Under the pieces are notes generated by a model that saw nothing but the letters and a program-made list of their open reading frames with translations, did not search any database and was not told the DNA's origin. The translations under genes were made by a program, and so were the position numbers. A stretch of 64,000 nucleotides of DNA from SKVR01 sp046291875 (lineage in GTDB: Bacteria; Bacteroidota; Bacteroidia; Bacteroidales; UBA7960): contig JBKBSF010000015.1 of assembly GCA_046291875.1 (NCBI GenBank), positions 42,473-106,472 of the forward strand, given 5' to 3'. Of the stretch, positions 43,072-52,558 are shown in pieces. Numbering within the stretch: the first letter of the stretch is position 1; each line of letters opens with the position of its first letter.

Positions 43072-45714
43072 ATGAAAAGAACAAGATTACAACCATTGCA
43101 TTTTTTGCTGGTGTTGGCATGGGTTATGGCATCCGTTTGGGGTGCCGTGGCCGGAGTGCCCAACAGCTTCAACTTTCAGCTGGCAGTGCGCAATTCGCAG
43201 GGGCAGGTGTATGCCAACCAGCAGGTAAGTTTCAAAGTAAGTATCATGGTAGGGGAAGGCATTCTCTACCAGGAGACCCATGCGGTGCAAACCAATGCCT
43301 ATGGCTTGGTAAATCTGCATATCGGGGCAGGTACAGTGCTTCAGGGGAGTATGGACCAGATCGCCTGGGGTGGAGAGGCCAAGAAGCTTCGGGTAGAGTT
43401 TGATCCTAATGGCGGGAACAATTATGGGTTCTTGTCCGACACCCCATTGGTGAGTGTACCCTATGCACTTTTTGCCCGCAATACGGCAGAGCCTGGCCCG
43501 GCAGGGCCCATGGGCCCGCAGGGTCCGCAAGGCCCGCAAGGCCCGGCAGGAGTGGGGCTCAACAATCGTGGGGTATGGGTTAGTGGCACTACATACAACC
43601 CCAACGACTATGTTTTTCACCGCTCCACTCCCGATCCTGCTGTAAACTCCATGTGGATCATGCAGGGCACGGGATCGTTCAACTCCACCGTGCCTCCCTT
43701 CCAGGATGCCACGAACTGGATTGAGTTTCAGGCACCTCAGGGAGAAGCAGGTCCTCAGGGTCCCCAAGGTCCTGTGGGTGCGCAAGGCGCCCAGGGAGCA
43801 CAAGGTCCTGCCGGCCCGCAAGGTCCTGCGGGTCCTCAGGGTGAAACCGGAGCACAGGGCCCGGCGGGTCAGCCAGGTGCAGTAGGTCCTCAGGGTCCGG
43901 TGGGCCCAGCGGGTCCTACGGGTCCGCAAGGTCCCACAGGCCCTAAAGGTGATCCGGGCAATACGGGTCCTGCTGGTCCTGCGGGAGCACAAGGTCCTGC
44001 CGGTCCGCAAGGCCCCGCGGGCCCCAAGGGTGATACAGGTAATACAGGCCCTGCCGGCCCAGCCGGAGCACAAGGCCCTGCTGGTCCGCAAGGCCCTGCT
44101 GGTCAAACAGGTCCGCAAGGTCCACAAGGTCCTGCCGGACAGCAAGGTCCTCAGGGACCGCAAGGACCGCAAGGTGATCCGGGATCGGTACACTGGGTAG
44201 ATGGTACCAACAGGGTTACCACCACTGTTAATGTAGGAGTGGGTACTGCAAACCCTTCCGCTTTACTGCATACCCACGGCCTGGTCAATGGAGGGGGTAA
44301 TGTACTCTTCGTAGGAGAATACAAAGCTTCCAACCCAGGCAATCCGCCCGCTTCGGGTACCGGAACACGTTTGATGTGGTATCCCGACAAGATCGCCTTC
44401 AGAGCAGGTCGTGTTTTAGGAAATCAATGGGATAAAGACAATATTGGCGATGGCTCCATGGCCATTGGATTCAATACCACTGCATCGGGCTGGGGTACAC
44501 TGGCAACAGGCTACAATACCACTGCATCCGGAAGATACTCTACCTCCATGGGTTATGGAACCATTGCCCATTCAGGTTTTGAAACTGTAATAGGCCGGTT
44601 CAATTCCAATTATCCTCCTGCCAATGTAACCGGATGGAATGATTTAGACCGGTTGTTTGTGGTGGGTAATGGCTCCGCCGAAAACAATCGCAGCAATGCT
44701 TTTACCATCCTTAAAAATGGCAATGTGGGCATCGGAGCCGAGGCCCCCGATGAGCGCCTGGTGGTGGCAGATGGAGATGCCAGAATATTTGGTGTTCGCG
44801 TAGGCCGCGGAACAGGTGGCCTGCAATCCAATGCAGTGCTGGGCTACCAGGCATTGTTTGTTAACACAACCGGTAATAACAATACAGCCGTGGGTAATCT
44901 GGCATTACGTTTTAATACCACAGGTGCTCAGAATACCGCTGTGGGAAGCAGATCTCTCAGGAATAACAGCACCGGCGATAGAAATGTTGCCATTGGATTT
45001 GAGGCTATAGGCATGACCTCAGCAAGCTCAGGTACCAATCTGGTTGCCAACGTAGCCATTGGATACCAGGCTGGGGGTAATATGACAACAGGTTATGGTA
45101 ACGTGTTGATTGGTGAGGAGGTTGGGCGAAACATCTCTACCGGTTATGATAACATTTACATCGGCAAGAAAACAGGTAGTGCAGGATCGGGAGCGGCCAT
45201 TTTCAATACCATAATTATTGGTTCACCGGGCATACCGCAGGCCAACAACAGGGTAGCCATAGGTAATGCTTCTACATCATGGATCGGAGGGCAGGTAAGC
45301 TGGAGTACTTTCTCCGACTCCCGCTTCAAAAGCAATGTCCGCAACAATGTCCCGGGGCTCGACTTTATTACCCGCCTCAACCCGGTTACCTACAATTGGG
45401 ATGTGGATGGACTGAACCGGCACCTGGGCATCGAAGAGCCTTACCGTGGCGAGGGTTACAAGGATATTGAAAGTGTCAACCAGTCGGGTTTTCTGGCACA
45501 GGAAGTGGAAGAGGCTGCACGGGCCTGTGGGTACACTTTCTCAGGCATTGACATATCCAATGATACTTATTCGCTCAGCTATGCACAGTTTGTGGTACCT
45601 CTGGTGAAATCTGTTCAGGAACTCAATGAGCAGAACCAACAGCAACAAGCACTCATTGAGGCATTGATGCGGCGTATCGAAGAGCTGGAAAAAGCAGTTC
45701 AATCCATCAAATAA
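43072..45714 (+). CDS. Collagen-like, tail-fibre-like surface protein with C-terminal S74 chaperone domain
   Basis: 880 residues from MKRTRLQPL, which opens a signal peptide. Order: an N-terminal beta domain (25-140); seven Gly-X-Y triplets (142-162); a small aromatic module with VWVSGTTYNPNDYVFH (164-222); 49 unbroken Gly-X-Y triplets (224-370); YadA-head-like beta-roll repeats (AIGFNTTASG, ATGYNTTASG at 460-510; TAVGNLALRFNTTG, TAVGSRSLRNNSTG at 582-725); an intramolecular chaperone of endosialidase (S74) domain opening with FSDSRFKSNV at about 746; and a terminal coiled coil (850-880). Such parts make trimeric fibres. It is probably a trimeric surface appendage whose last domain may cleave itself off after folding. 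It is followed after 10 bases by a T9SS protein. Confidence 0.88.
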   Translation: MKRTRLQPLHFLLVLAWVMASVWGAVAGVPNSFNFQLAVRNSQGQVYANQQVSFKVSIMVGEGILYQETHAVQTNAYGLVNLHIGAGTVLQGSMDQIAWGGEAKKLRVEFDPNGGNNYGFLSDTPLVSVPYALFARNTAEPGPAGPMGPQGPQGPQGPAGVGLNNRGVWVSGTTYNPNDYVFHRSTPDPAVNSMWIMQGTGSFNSTVPPFQDATNWIEFQAPQGEAGPQGPQGPVGAQGAQGAQGPAGPQGPAGPQGETGAQGPAGQPGAVGPQGPVGPAGPTGPQGPTGPKGDPGNTGPAGPAGAQGPAGPQGPAGPKGDTGNTGPAGPAGAQGPAGPQGPAGQTGPQGPQGPAGQQGPQGPQGPQGDPGSVHWVDGTNRVTTTVNVGVGTANPSALLHTHGLVNGGGNVLFVGEYKASNPGNPPASGTGTRLMWYPDKIAFRAGRVLGNQWDKDNIGDGSMAIGFNTTASGWGTLATGYNTTASGRYSTSMGYGTIAHSGFETVIGRFNSNYPPANVTGWNDLDRLFVVGNGSAENNRSNAFTILKNGNVGIGAEAPDERLVVADGDARIFGVRVGRGTGGLQSNAVLGYQALFVNTTGNNNTAVGNLALRFNTTGAQNTAVGSRSLRNNSTGDRNVAIGFEAIGMTSASSGTNLVANVAIGYQAGGNMTTGYGNVLIGEEVGRNISTGYDNIYIGKKTGSAGSGAAIFNTIIIGSPGIPQANNRVAIGNASTSWIGGQVSWSTFSDSRFKSNVRNNVPGLDFITRLNPVTYNWDVDGLNRHLGIEEPYRGEGYKDIESVNQSGFLAQEVEEAARACGYTFSGIDISNDTYSLSYAQFVVPLVKSVQELNEQNQQQQALIEALMRRIEELEKAVQSIK
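43741..44181 (+). repeat. Collagen-like coding repeat
   Basis: 441 bases encoding 49 consecutive Gly-X-Y triplets, mostly GPQ and GPA. Within it an 81-base unit encoding nine triplets (43939-44019) is duplicated in tandem at 44020-44100 with a single residue change (GDP to GDT). This indicates growth by unequal recombination. Confidence 0.9.
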
Positions 45715-45724
45715 ACAGGCTGAT

Positions 45725-46222
45725 ATGAAAAAGCTGATCATAATCATTCTTTGGGGCTTTCTGCCATGCACCCTCTGGGCGCAATGGCAGGAACGAGCCC
45801 TGGTGTCCTCTGGCGGATACCAGGGGAGCCTGGCCGGTTTTACGGTGGAGTTCAGTATTGGTGAAATAGCTATTGGATATTGGCAAAACGGCGACTACCA
45901 TATTCTTGCCGGCTTTCATCAACCTCCTGCTGGTGCCGGTACAAATACCGAAAACCTCACACAGCTGCAAAACATCAGGGTTTGGCCCAATCCCACACGC
46001 AGCAGTATCTATATTGATTTTCAAAACATCAATGTTTCTGATCTGAAGTCTGTGATTATAACCGATATGCGGGGCATCATTGTTATGGAGTTTGGCCACT
46101 GGGAAATTCATTCCAATCCTATGCAAGTGTGGCTGAAGGATCTGCATCCGGGTATTTATTTCATCAGATTTGTATCCCAGGATGGGCAGTACAGGGTGCT
46201 GAAGGTATCGCTGATCGCCTGA
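45725..46222 (+). CDS. Small T9SS-exported protein
   Basis: 165 residues. A signal peptide (MKKLIIIILWGFLPCTLWAQ) is followed by a short beta domain (VSSGGYQGSLAGFTVEFSIG) and a T9SS type A C-terminal sorting domain (IRVWPNPTRSSIYIDF ... LHPGIYFIRFVS). It begins 10 bases after the collagen-like gene, so the pair is almost certainly one operon. The collagen-like protein lacks a sorting domain of its own. A role as a secreted partner or anchor is plausible but not shown. Confidence 0.87.
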   Translation: MKKLIIIILWGFLPCTLWAQWQERALVSSGGYQGSLAGFTVEFSIGEIAIGYWQNGDYHILAGFHQPPAGAGTNTENLTQLQNIRVWPNPTRSSIYIDFQNINVSDLKSVIITDMRGIIVMEFGHWEIHSNPMQVWLKDLHPGIYFIRFVSQDGQYRVLKVSLIA

Positions 46223-46255
46223 TAGAAGTTTCCCAGAGCCTGGGAGGCTTATAGA

Positions 46256-46313
46256 TCGCCCCCTTATGCTATACAGCAGAATATGGCTGAAGCAGAAGGG
46301 GGCGACTTTTTTT
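46256..46313 (+). terminator. Rho-independent terminator after the T9SS gene
   Basis: A 10-bp perfect stem (TCGCCCCCTT at 46256-46265 with AAGGGGGCGA at 46296-46305) encloses a 30-nt loop. It is followed by C and seven T residues. It ends the collagen-like/T9SS operon and faces the convergent hydrolase gene. Confidence 0.85.
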
Positions 46314-46331
46314 CAGTATGCTATTGCGCAA

Positions 46332-47225
46332 TCAGTGGGATAGTGAGTATACCGGGCTTGGAACTTCTTGCTGTTCACCAGGGAAAATCATGGCACGTAA
46401 ACGCTCCAGGATGAAATCCTTATACCGTATCTGCAGGAAATGGCCTTCACCCTCAAGAGGATGGTATTCAATTTTCCGGGCATTTACCAGTCTGTTTTTG
46501 GCAAAGGAGGCGTTTTCGGGAAAAATGAGCCGGTCTGCCGTACCTTGTATCAGCACTACAGCACTGGTTATCCTCTCCCAGTAGGGCAACATGTCGGAGA
46601 GGGCCTCGTAGTGCGAAAGTTTTTCATCATTGGCCACCCTGATCATGCGCGGCACGAGCCACCGGAATGGGGGCAGATCAATAAGGTAGCTGATGCTGTA
46701 GGTTTTTTCTTTTCCCGGAGCCAGAGACGCCGAAACGAGCACCATACCATTTACCATTTCGGGTTTGAGCATGGCCATCTTTGCAGCCACTGTGCCACCG
46801 TATGACGACCCGATGATGTAAAGAGGAGAGGGGAAGCCTTCCCGCTCCAGGATCCGCCACATCTTTTCGGCCTGCCGCCGCACCGATCGTTCCGACCGGC
46901 CAAGCCCCGAGAAGCCATAGCCGGGCCTGTCGGCAGCAATAATGTTGGCCCATTGGGCAAGCTCCATGTCCTGGTAATATACATTGTATACGCTCATGCT
47001 GCTGGGCGATCCGTGCAGAAAGAACAGGGTAGGAAAGCTGTCGTTGCGATGCAGACTCATATACCGCAAAGGGCGGCCATCGTATTCAAAAACCTCTACT
47101 CTGGCATCAGGAAACCGCTCCAGCATATGCGCTGTGGTCTCTCTGAATTGTATACATGCGGTGAGGAGGAACATTGAGCCCAACAGCAAAAGACCCATCA
47201 ACACCTTTATCGATAATCTATGCAT
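46332..47225 (-). CDS. Alpha/beta-hydrolase lipoprotein
   Basis: 297 residues. A lipoprotein signal ends in LLTAC. The alpha/beta-hydrolase fold shows FFLHGSPSS (oxyanion strand), AADRPGYGFSG, nucleophile elbow GSSYGG, acid in QGTADRLIF, and late His in EGEGHFLQI. It is predicted to be anchored in the periplasm or outer membrane, unlike the cytoplasmic hydrolase at 6678. The substrate is unknown. It is divergent from the giant transporter gene with 161 bases between. Confidence 0.87.
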   Translation of the reverse strand: MHRLSIKVLMGLLLLGSMFLLTACIQFRETTAHMLERFPDARVEVFEYDGRPLRYMSLHRNDSFPTLFFLHGSPSSMSVYNVYYQDMELAQWANIIAADRPGYGFSGLGRSERSVRRQAEKMWRILEREGFPSPLYIIGSSYGGTVAAKMAMLKPEMVNGMVLVSASLAPGKEKTYSISYLIDLPPFRWLVPRMIRVANDEKLSHYEALSDMLPYWERITSAVVLIQGTADRLIFPENASFAKNRLVNARKIEYHPLEGEGHFLQIRYKDFILERLRAMIFPGEQQEVPSPVYSLSH

Positions 47226-47352
47226 AATAACTAAATTGTTTTGCCTGCGATATCACAAACAATGTAATAACATAAGCTGGCTTTTCAGGCATTTCTCAAA
47301 TCATATAACAAAGGATTGGCGGGAGTGTTTTCTGTGTATGAAAAAAATCTTC

Positions 47353-47360
47353 TATCTTTG
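47353..47360 (+). promoter_or_regulatory. Putative -7 element for the SLC12-NTPase gene
   Basis: TATCTTTG matches TAnnTTTG 26 bases before the ATG at 47387. The upstream TTTG element is weak. Confidence 0.45.
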
Positions 47361-47386
47361 ATTAAATCCCAAAACCCGAATAAGCT

Positions 47387-50300
47387 ATGGCCAAGGCAAA
47401 GAAATTTGGAGCAATAAGCGGGGTGTTCACCCCATCCATATTAACCATACTGGGTGTTATTATGTATTTGCGTTTGCCCTGGATTGTGGGGCAGGCAGGC
47501 CTTTGGGCTACCGTGGGTATCATCATGGTGGCTCATATCATATCTTTTACTACCAGTTTGAGTGTTGCGTCCATCGCCACAGATAAAAAGGTGGAGACAG
47601 GCGGGAGTTATTTTATCATTTCACGAAGTCTTGGTTTGCCCATTGGGGGCACGCTGGGTTTGGCCTTGTTTGTGGGCTTATCCTTCAGTGTGAGCCTTTA
47701 CCTGATCGGTTTTGCGGAGGTTGCCCTGGGATTTTTCGGGTTTGAAGCCACTCTCAACAATATTCGTCTGGCAGGTGGTCTGGCCTTGCTGGGTATTACT
47801 ATTCTTACCTTCATCAGCACATCTCTTGCCATCAAAAGCCAGTACATCATCCTTACCGCCATGGTGCTGTCGCTGATATCGGTATTCTTTGGCAGCCATG
47901 AGTTTGACCCCAGCCGCCCCCTTATTGCACCCATGGAAGGGGCCCTGCCGTGGATTGCCTTGTTTGCCATATTTTTTCCTGCGGTAACAGGTTTTGAAGC
48001 GGGTGTATCCATGTCGGGCGATCTGAAGGATCCCAAAAAAAATATTCCAGCGGGAACCATCGGAGCTGTACTTGTGGGTTTGATGGTTTACCTGGGGCTT
48101 GCATTCTTTCTTTCGCATACCGTAGAGCGCGACCTGCTGGCCAACGACCCCGGGGTGCTGTTTCAGATTGCCTGGATACCCCAGCTGGTGGTGGCCGGTA
48201 TCTTCGGAGCTACGCTATCATCGGCCCTGGGTAGTATACTGGGAGCTCCCCGTATCCTGCAGGCTACCGCTATCGACCGTATTACCCCTGCGGTGTTTGG
48301 CAAAGGATATGGTGCGGCCAAAGAGCCCCGAAATGCACTGTTGCTAACCTTTGTGATTGCCTTCGCAGGGATCATGATAGGAGAACTCAATGTAATTGCC
48401 CGCATCGTTACCATCTTTTTCATCATTACTTATGGCTTTTTGAATATTACCTATGCCGTGGAAAGCTGGGCCGGTACCGATTTCCGACCTTCTTTCAAAA
48501 TACCCGGGCTCATTAGTATTATCGGTGCACTGGCATGTATCATTGTAATGATACAGTTGGATGTAATTGCCATGTTGGCAGCCTCTCTTGTGCTGATCGG
48601 TTTGTTTCTTTTTCTCAAACGACGAGAACTGACGCTGCAAACGGGCGATACCTGGAACAGCGTTTGGGCATCGCTGGTGAAAACCGGCCTTGGGAAACTC
48701 AGCAGTGGCAATCAGAAATCACGCAACTGGCGCCCCAATATCATTCTGTTCAGCGGAGGAGCCAAACACAGGCCCTGGCTTTTGGATCTTGGCAAATCAC
48801 TGGTGGGGAAACTGGGGATCTTTACCAATTTTGAACTGGTAGAGAGCCGCGATGAAAAGCACCTGTTCAGCAAAAACCAACAGATCATTGCTGAGGAATT
48901 GGCCGGAAAAACCGGTGTATTTACCCGGCGTCATGTTTGCCGGGATGTGTACGAGGGGATTGAGTCCATCTCCCGCATCTATGGTTTTTCTGGCTTCGAA
49001 CCCAACACCATACTCATGGGCTGGCCCCGCAACACCCGCAAGCCTGAAGCATTCCAGAAACTTTCACGCTCTTTTCGCAAACTCGATTACAACCAGATCT
49101 ACCTCTACTACAACAAGGACAAAGCATTTGGGAAATTCAAACAGATCGATATCTGGTGGAGCGGGCGTGGCAGAAATATCAGCTTCGCCCTGGCACTGAT
49201 GCGGTTTCTCTCCTCATCGCAGGAATGGCGTCAGGTTTCTCTGCGCATTCTGGCCATAAATACCGACAACATCATCACCGATAAGTATTATGATCTGCTC
49301 GACCAGATGCTGGATAATTTGCGTATCAGGGCAACCGTAAAGGTGATCAACAATGCTGTTGAGCAGTTGCCGGCAAAAGAGATCATACAGCAGGAGTCGC
49401 TCAACAGCGACCTGGTAATCCTGGAGCTTGACGATAAGCAGGAGGATTTCTTCCCCCAGATGAATGCCCTGGTGGATGCTCTTCCCTCCTGCCTTATACT
49501 CAAGGCATCACAATCGTTTGATGAGCTGGTTGTGGTAACCCCACAACCTATGGATGACCGGATCAGAGAACCCGAGAAGACCCCTGAACCTGCCTTTGAC
49601 CTGAGCGCACAGATCAAACCCGCCCAGCGCGAAATCATTTCTGCTGAAGTCTATAAAGTAGCCCGGGGCCTTGAGCAGGCCACCCAAAAATTTTATAATG
49701 ACTCTTTTGTACAGATCCAGCAACGCAACCTGGCTTACCAGGAAGAGCTTATGGAGCTGGCCGAAAAAACTACCGAGCAACTCTACCAGGCCAGCAAGAT
49801 TGAAGATGTGAACAGCATGAACCAGGAGCTGCTCCGGATGCTCAACGACTTCTCTTTTCAGGCGCTCAGAGCAATGAAGAATATGCGGCAGGATTTGCTC
49901 ATCAATCATCGACAAACCCTTGAGAGCAGCACCCGGAAGTATTTTGCCGAAATTGAGAAATCCCTCGTAGCACTGCCCATACATATTCGGGTGAAATACT
50001 TCTGGAGAGAATTTCGCACTCTTCGGGCAGACTCCCTGGCAACCCGTTTGTTTAAAATCTGGAAGCTGATCATGGCCCGGATTTCCGGCAAACCGGCTGT
50101 ATACAAAATCAAGGTAATGCGCGCTGCACGTTACTATTTGTATCACAAGCGTCTGGTTGCCCAGCAGGAGATCTTTCGCGATTTTGCCAAACAAAGTTTC
50201 GACGATATTGTATCGGTGCGTAAGATCCTGAGCGATTTGTACGGTCTCTCCGAGAAAGCCCGCACGGGCATTACCGACCGTGAGAAGCTACGCTACACCA

Positions 50301-52498
50301 TTCATATGGAGAAAGATCGCTTTAAGGCTGCCATTGAGCTTATGCAGGAAGGCTCTGTAAATTTCTGCCACAAGGCAGGTGCCAGGCTGGAGGAGGCCTT
50401 GCTGGATCATTTGCAGCTGTTTAGCAACCTTATCGACAGGCCAGGGTCGAACTTTATGACCCGCAGCTTCCCCAAAGCCTGCCGCAACGATGCCCAGCTT
50501 CTTGACCAGATAAACGAATTCCCCGAATTGTGGCAGGTAAATGCCAATCTGCTGGCCAACAAGATCTACCTCGATTTCCTGATGCAGTCCCTCAAAAACA
50601 GGATTGAGGCGAAAATCGGGAAGTACCATGCCGACAGCAAGGTAATCTTACATTCCGGGTTGCTTAAACCCATTGGAGAGCTCAAAAAGGACCTGGAAGG
50701 GCTTGCCAGAGAGGGTAAGACATCCCAAAGGCCCGATAAAAATCTCTTCAAAGCCATCGTGGTAGAAGACCATTACCAGGGGCTGTACAACGAGATCAAC
50801 AGTCTTTTCCAGGAGCTCCCTGTTATGCTTTCCATTGGTGGCGAAGATCTGGCAAAGCAGCTGGAAGACCAGAAATTTGAACAGGTTCGCGAGATTGTTG
50901 TGAGCCTTCGCAAAACCGTGGAGTTTTCCATCGCATCTGAGTTGATCGATTTTGTTAAAAAGCAATCCCTGGAAACCTCCAACGCACTGGCACGTTCGGT
51001 GACCCAGATCCGCGATATTGTAAGGCTGATCAACTTCAATCTCTTTGATGAGGCTTCCGATGAGCAAACACCCGAAGAACGCCAAAAGCTGACAGAAGAT
51101 TTTCTGAGCCGCCTCACCCAGCTTGAAAACCAGATCAGGCAAACGGTAGGCTCTTTTGAGGCTTCTTTTACCAAGGGGCTTAAGAATGCCTTTGCCCCCC
51201 TCTCATCGGGCGTAATTGCCAAAACCTCAGGAGCAATTGCACGCAAATACAAGGCTGCCGAAAATCAAAAATCGTGGAGCCAGGTGCAGCAATGGTGGCG
51301 CAAGGCAATGGGTGAGGTTCAGCAACAGTTTGTAAACCTGATTTATACACGCAGCGAAGGGATTCTATGGGTTGGGAAAATGGAAAAACCGACTGCACAC
51401 CAGGAACTCTCCAACGAGGAAATCTATGGTTTCCTGGATCAGTTTTCTCCTTCGCCCCAGATTGTAAATGCATTGCCTTTTTACTACAGCAAACTGTTTT
51501 CGGGGCAATCAGGTATTGGCGAAGATTTTTGGGTAGGGATGGAAGAGGAATTGCAACATGCAACCACTGCCATAAACCGGTTCAGAAACGGAAACCCCGG
51601 CTGCCTTATCATAACCGGCGAACGCAATTCGGGCAAGACAAGTCTTGCGAAGTACATTGCACGTACCCATTTTGAAGCCGGCAATATCCATAACATAAGA
51701 GCACCACGCGAGTGCACGGCAGATGTGTACCTCTTTGAGCAATATCTCCTGCAATCGCTGGCTTCAGGGCGCAGCGACCTCGACGCTTCACTGGCCGCCT
51801 TACAACAACCTACAGTGGTAATTGTAAACGACCTTGAGCTCTGGTGGGAGCGAAAAACCGGAGGTACTGCTGTAGTGGAGCGCATCCTGCAGCTGGTGAA
51901 ACAGTTTCGGGGTAAAGTATTGTTTATGCTCAACTTAAATCATCATACATTAGCTCTGCTCAATCAGCTTACCGGCCTGCAATCGTGGGCACTGGCCCGT
52001 ATCGGATGCAACGGTTTTGATGCCAGGGAGCTCCATAACCTTATCATGTTGAGGCATAAGGCGGGGGGGATGAAGTTTGTGTTGAACAAGAAGTCGGAGA
52101 ATCTGCTTTCGGCATGGGAAATGGCTCGTCTTTTCAATCGCTATTTCGATGTAAGTGGAGGAAATCCGGGTGTTACCATCAATCTTTGGCTGGCTTCCAT
52201 TACGCGTGTGAATGGCAAAATACTTTATATGCGCAAACCACCCAGGCCCGATTTATCTTTCCTGGATCGATTGTCGCGCGAACAAGCTTTCTTCCTGATA
52301 CAGTTTGTTTACCACCTCAGGTTGTCGGTGGCAGGGCTTACGGCCCTGTTGCCCGGGCAACACCAGGAAGCCGGGAACCATATACAGAACCTTTGGCAAT
52401 CAGGCATCCTGGTTGAGAAATTCCCGGGGGTGTATGCCATTAATCCGGCATTGCAGCAACCTCTGGTCAATAAACTCAGGGAAATGAACCTGCTGTAG
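47387..52498 (+). CDS. SLC12-type cation-chloride transporter fused to a long helical region and a C-terminal P-loop NTPase
   Basis: 1703 residues. Residues about 10-412 form a 12-helix APC-superfamily transporter of the cation-chloride cotransporter type (KKFGAISGVFTPSILTILGV, YLRLPWIVGQAG, ETGGSYFIISRSLG, FPAVTGFEAGVSMSGDLKDP). Residues 445-710 match the cytosolic domain of this family (NWRPNIILFSGG, LDYNQIYLYY, IDIWWSGRGRNISFALALMRFL). From about 745 to 1340 there is no family I know: long charged helices. At 1411 comes Walker A (GERNSGKTS), then a Walker-B-like segment (VVIVNDLELWW, about 1477), a sensor-like strand, and a C-terminal helical, winged-helix-like tail. An ordinary bacterial homologue would end near 450-750. 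An MscS-like gene follows. Confidence 0.85.
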   Translation: MAKAKKFGAISGVFTPSILTILGVIMYLRLPWIVGQAGLWATVGIIMVAHIISFTTSLSVASIATDKKVETGGSYFIISRSLGLPIGGTLGLALFVGLSFSVSLYLIGFAEVALGFFGFEATLNNIRLAGGLALLGITILTFISTSLAIKSQYIILTAMVLSLISVFFGSHEFDPSRPLIAPMEGALPWIALFAIFFPAVTGFEAGVSMSGDLKDPKKNIPAGTIGAVLVGLMVYLGLAFFLSHTVERDLLANDPGVLFQIAWIPQLVVAGIFGATLSSALGSILGAPRILQATAIDRITPAVFGKGYGAAKEPRNALLLTFVIAFAGIMIGELNVIARIVTIFFIITYGFLNITYAVESWAGTDFRPSFKIPGLISIIGALACIIVMIQLDVIAMLAASLVLIGLFLFLKRRELTLQTGDTWNSVWASLVKTGLGKLSSGNQKSRNWRPNIILFSGGAKHRPWLLDLGKSLVGKLGIFTNFELVESRDEKHLFSKNQQIIAEELAGKTGVFTRRHVCRDVYEGIESISRIYGFSGFEPNTILMGWPRNTRKPEAFQKLSRSFRKLDYNQIYLYYNKDKAFGKFKQIDIWWSGRGRNISFALALMRFLSSSQEWRQVSLRILAINTDNIITDKYYDLLDQMLDNLRIRATVKVINNAVEQLPAKEIIQQESLNSDLVILELDDKQEDFFPQMNALVDALPSCLILKASQSFDELVVVTPQPMDDRIREPEKTPEPAFDLSAQIKPAQREIISAEVYKVARGLEQATQKFYNDSFVQIQQRNLAYQEELMELAEKTTEQLYQASKIEDVNSMNQELLRMLNDFSFQALRAMKNMRQDLLINHRQTLESSTRKYFAEIEKSLVALPIHIRVKYFWREFRTLRADSLATRLFKIWKLIMARISGKPAVYKIKVMRAARYYLYHKRLVAQQEIFRDFAKQSFDDIVSVRKILSDLYGLSEKARTGITDREKLRYTIHMEKDRFKAAIELMQEGSVNFCHKAGARLEEALLDHLQLFSNLIDRPGSNFMTRSFPKACRNDAQLLDQINEFPELWQVNANLLANKIYLDFLMQSLKNRIEAKIGKYHADSKVILHSGLLKPIGELKKDLEGLAREGKTSQRPDKNLFKAIVVEDHYQGLYNEINSLFQELPVMLSIGGEDLAKQLEDQKFEQVREIVVSLRKTVEFSIASELIDFVKKQSLETSNALARSVTQIRDIVRLINFNLFDEASDEQTPEERQKLTEDFLSRLTQLENQIRQTVGSFEASFTKGLKNAFAPLSSGVIAKTSGAIARKYKAAENQKSWSQVQQWWRKAMGEVQQQFVNLIYTRSEGILWVGKMEKPTAHQELSNEEIYGFLDQFSPSPQIVNALPFYYSKLFSGQSGIGEDFWVGMEEELQHATTAINRFRNGNPGCLIITGERNSGKTSLAKYIARTHFEAGNIHNIRAPRECTADVYLFEQYLLQSLASGRSDLDASLAALQQPTVVIVNDLELWWERKTGGTAVVERILQLVKQFRGKVLFMLNLNHHTLALLNQLTGLQSWALARIGCNGFDARELHNLIMLRHKAGGMKFVLNKKSENLLSAWEMARLFNRYFDVSGGNPGVTINLWLASITRVNGKILYMRKPPRPDLSFLDRLSREQAFFLIQFVYHLRLSVAGLTALLPGQHQEAGNHIQNLWQSGILVEKFPGVYAINPALQQPLVNKLREMNLL

Positions 52499-52558
52499 CC
52501 GAACTATAAAACCTGTGGTTGAAGATTTTACCAGAACCCAATTAATGCTTTTACAATC

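Noticed and set aside
43741..44181. Regular short repeats suggestive of a CRISPR array.
   Set aside because: The periodicity is nine bases and in frame with Gly-X-Y codons; there are no unique spacers and no cas genes.
43087..44193. A 368-codon open frame opposite the collagen-like gene, rich in Arg and Thr.
   Set aside because: It is the reverse reading of GC-rich Gly-X-Y codons; its composition mirrors the repeat and it shows no domain.
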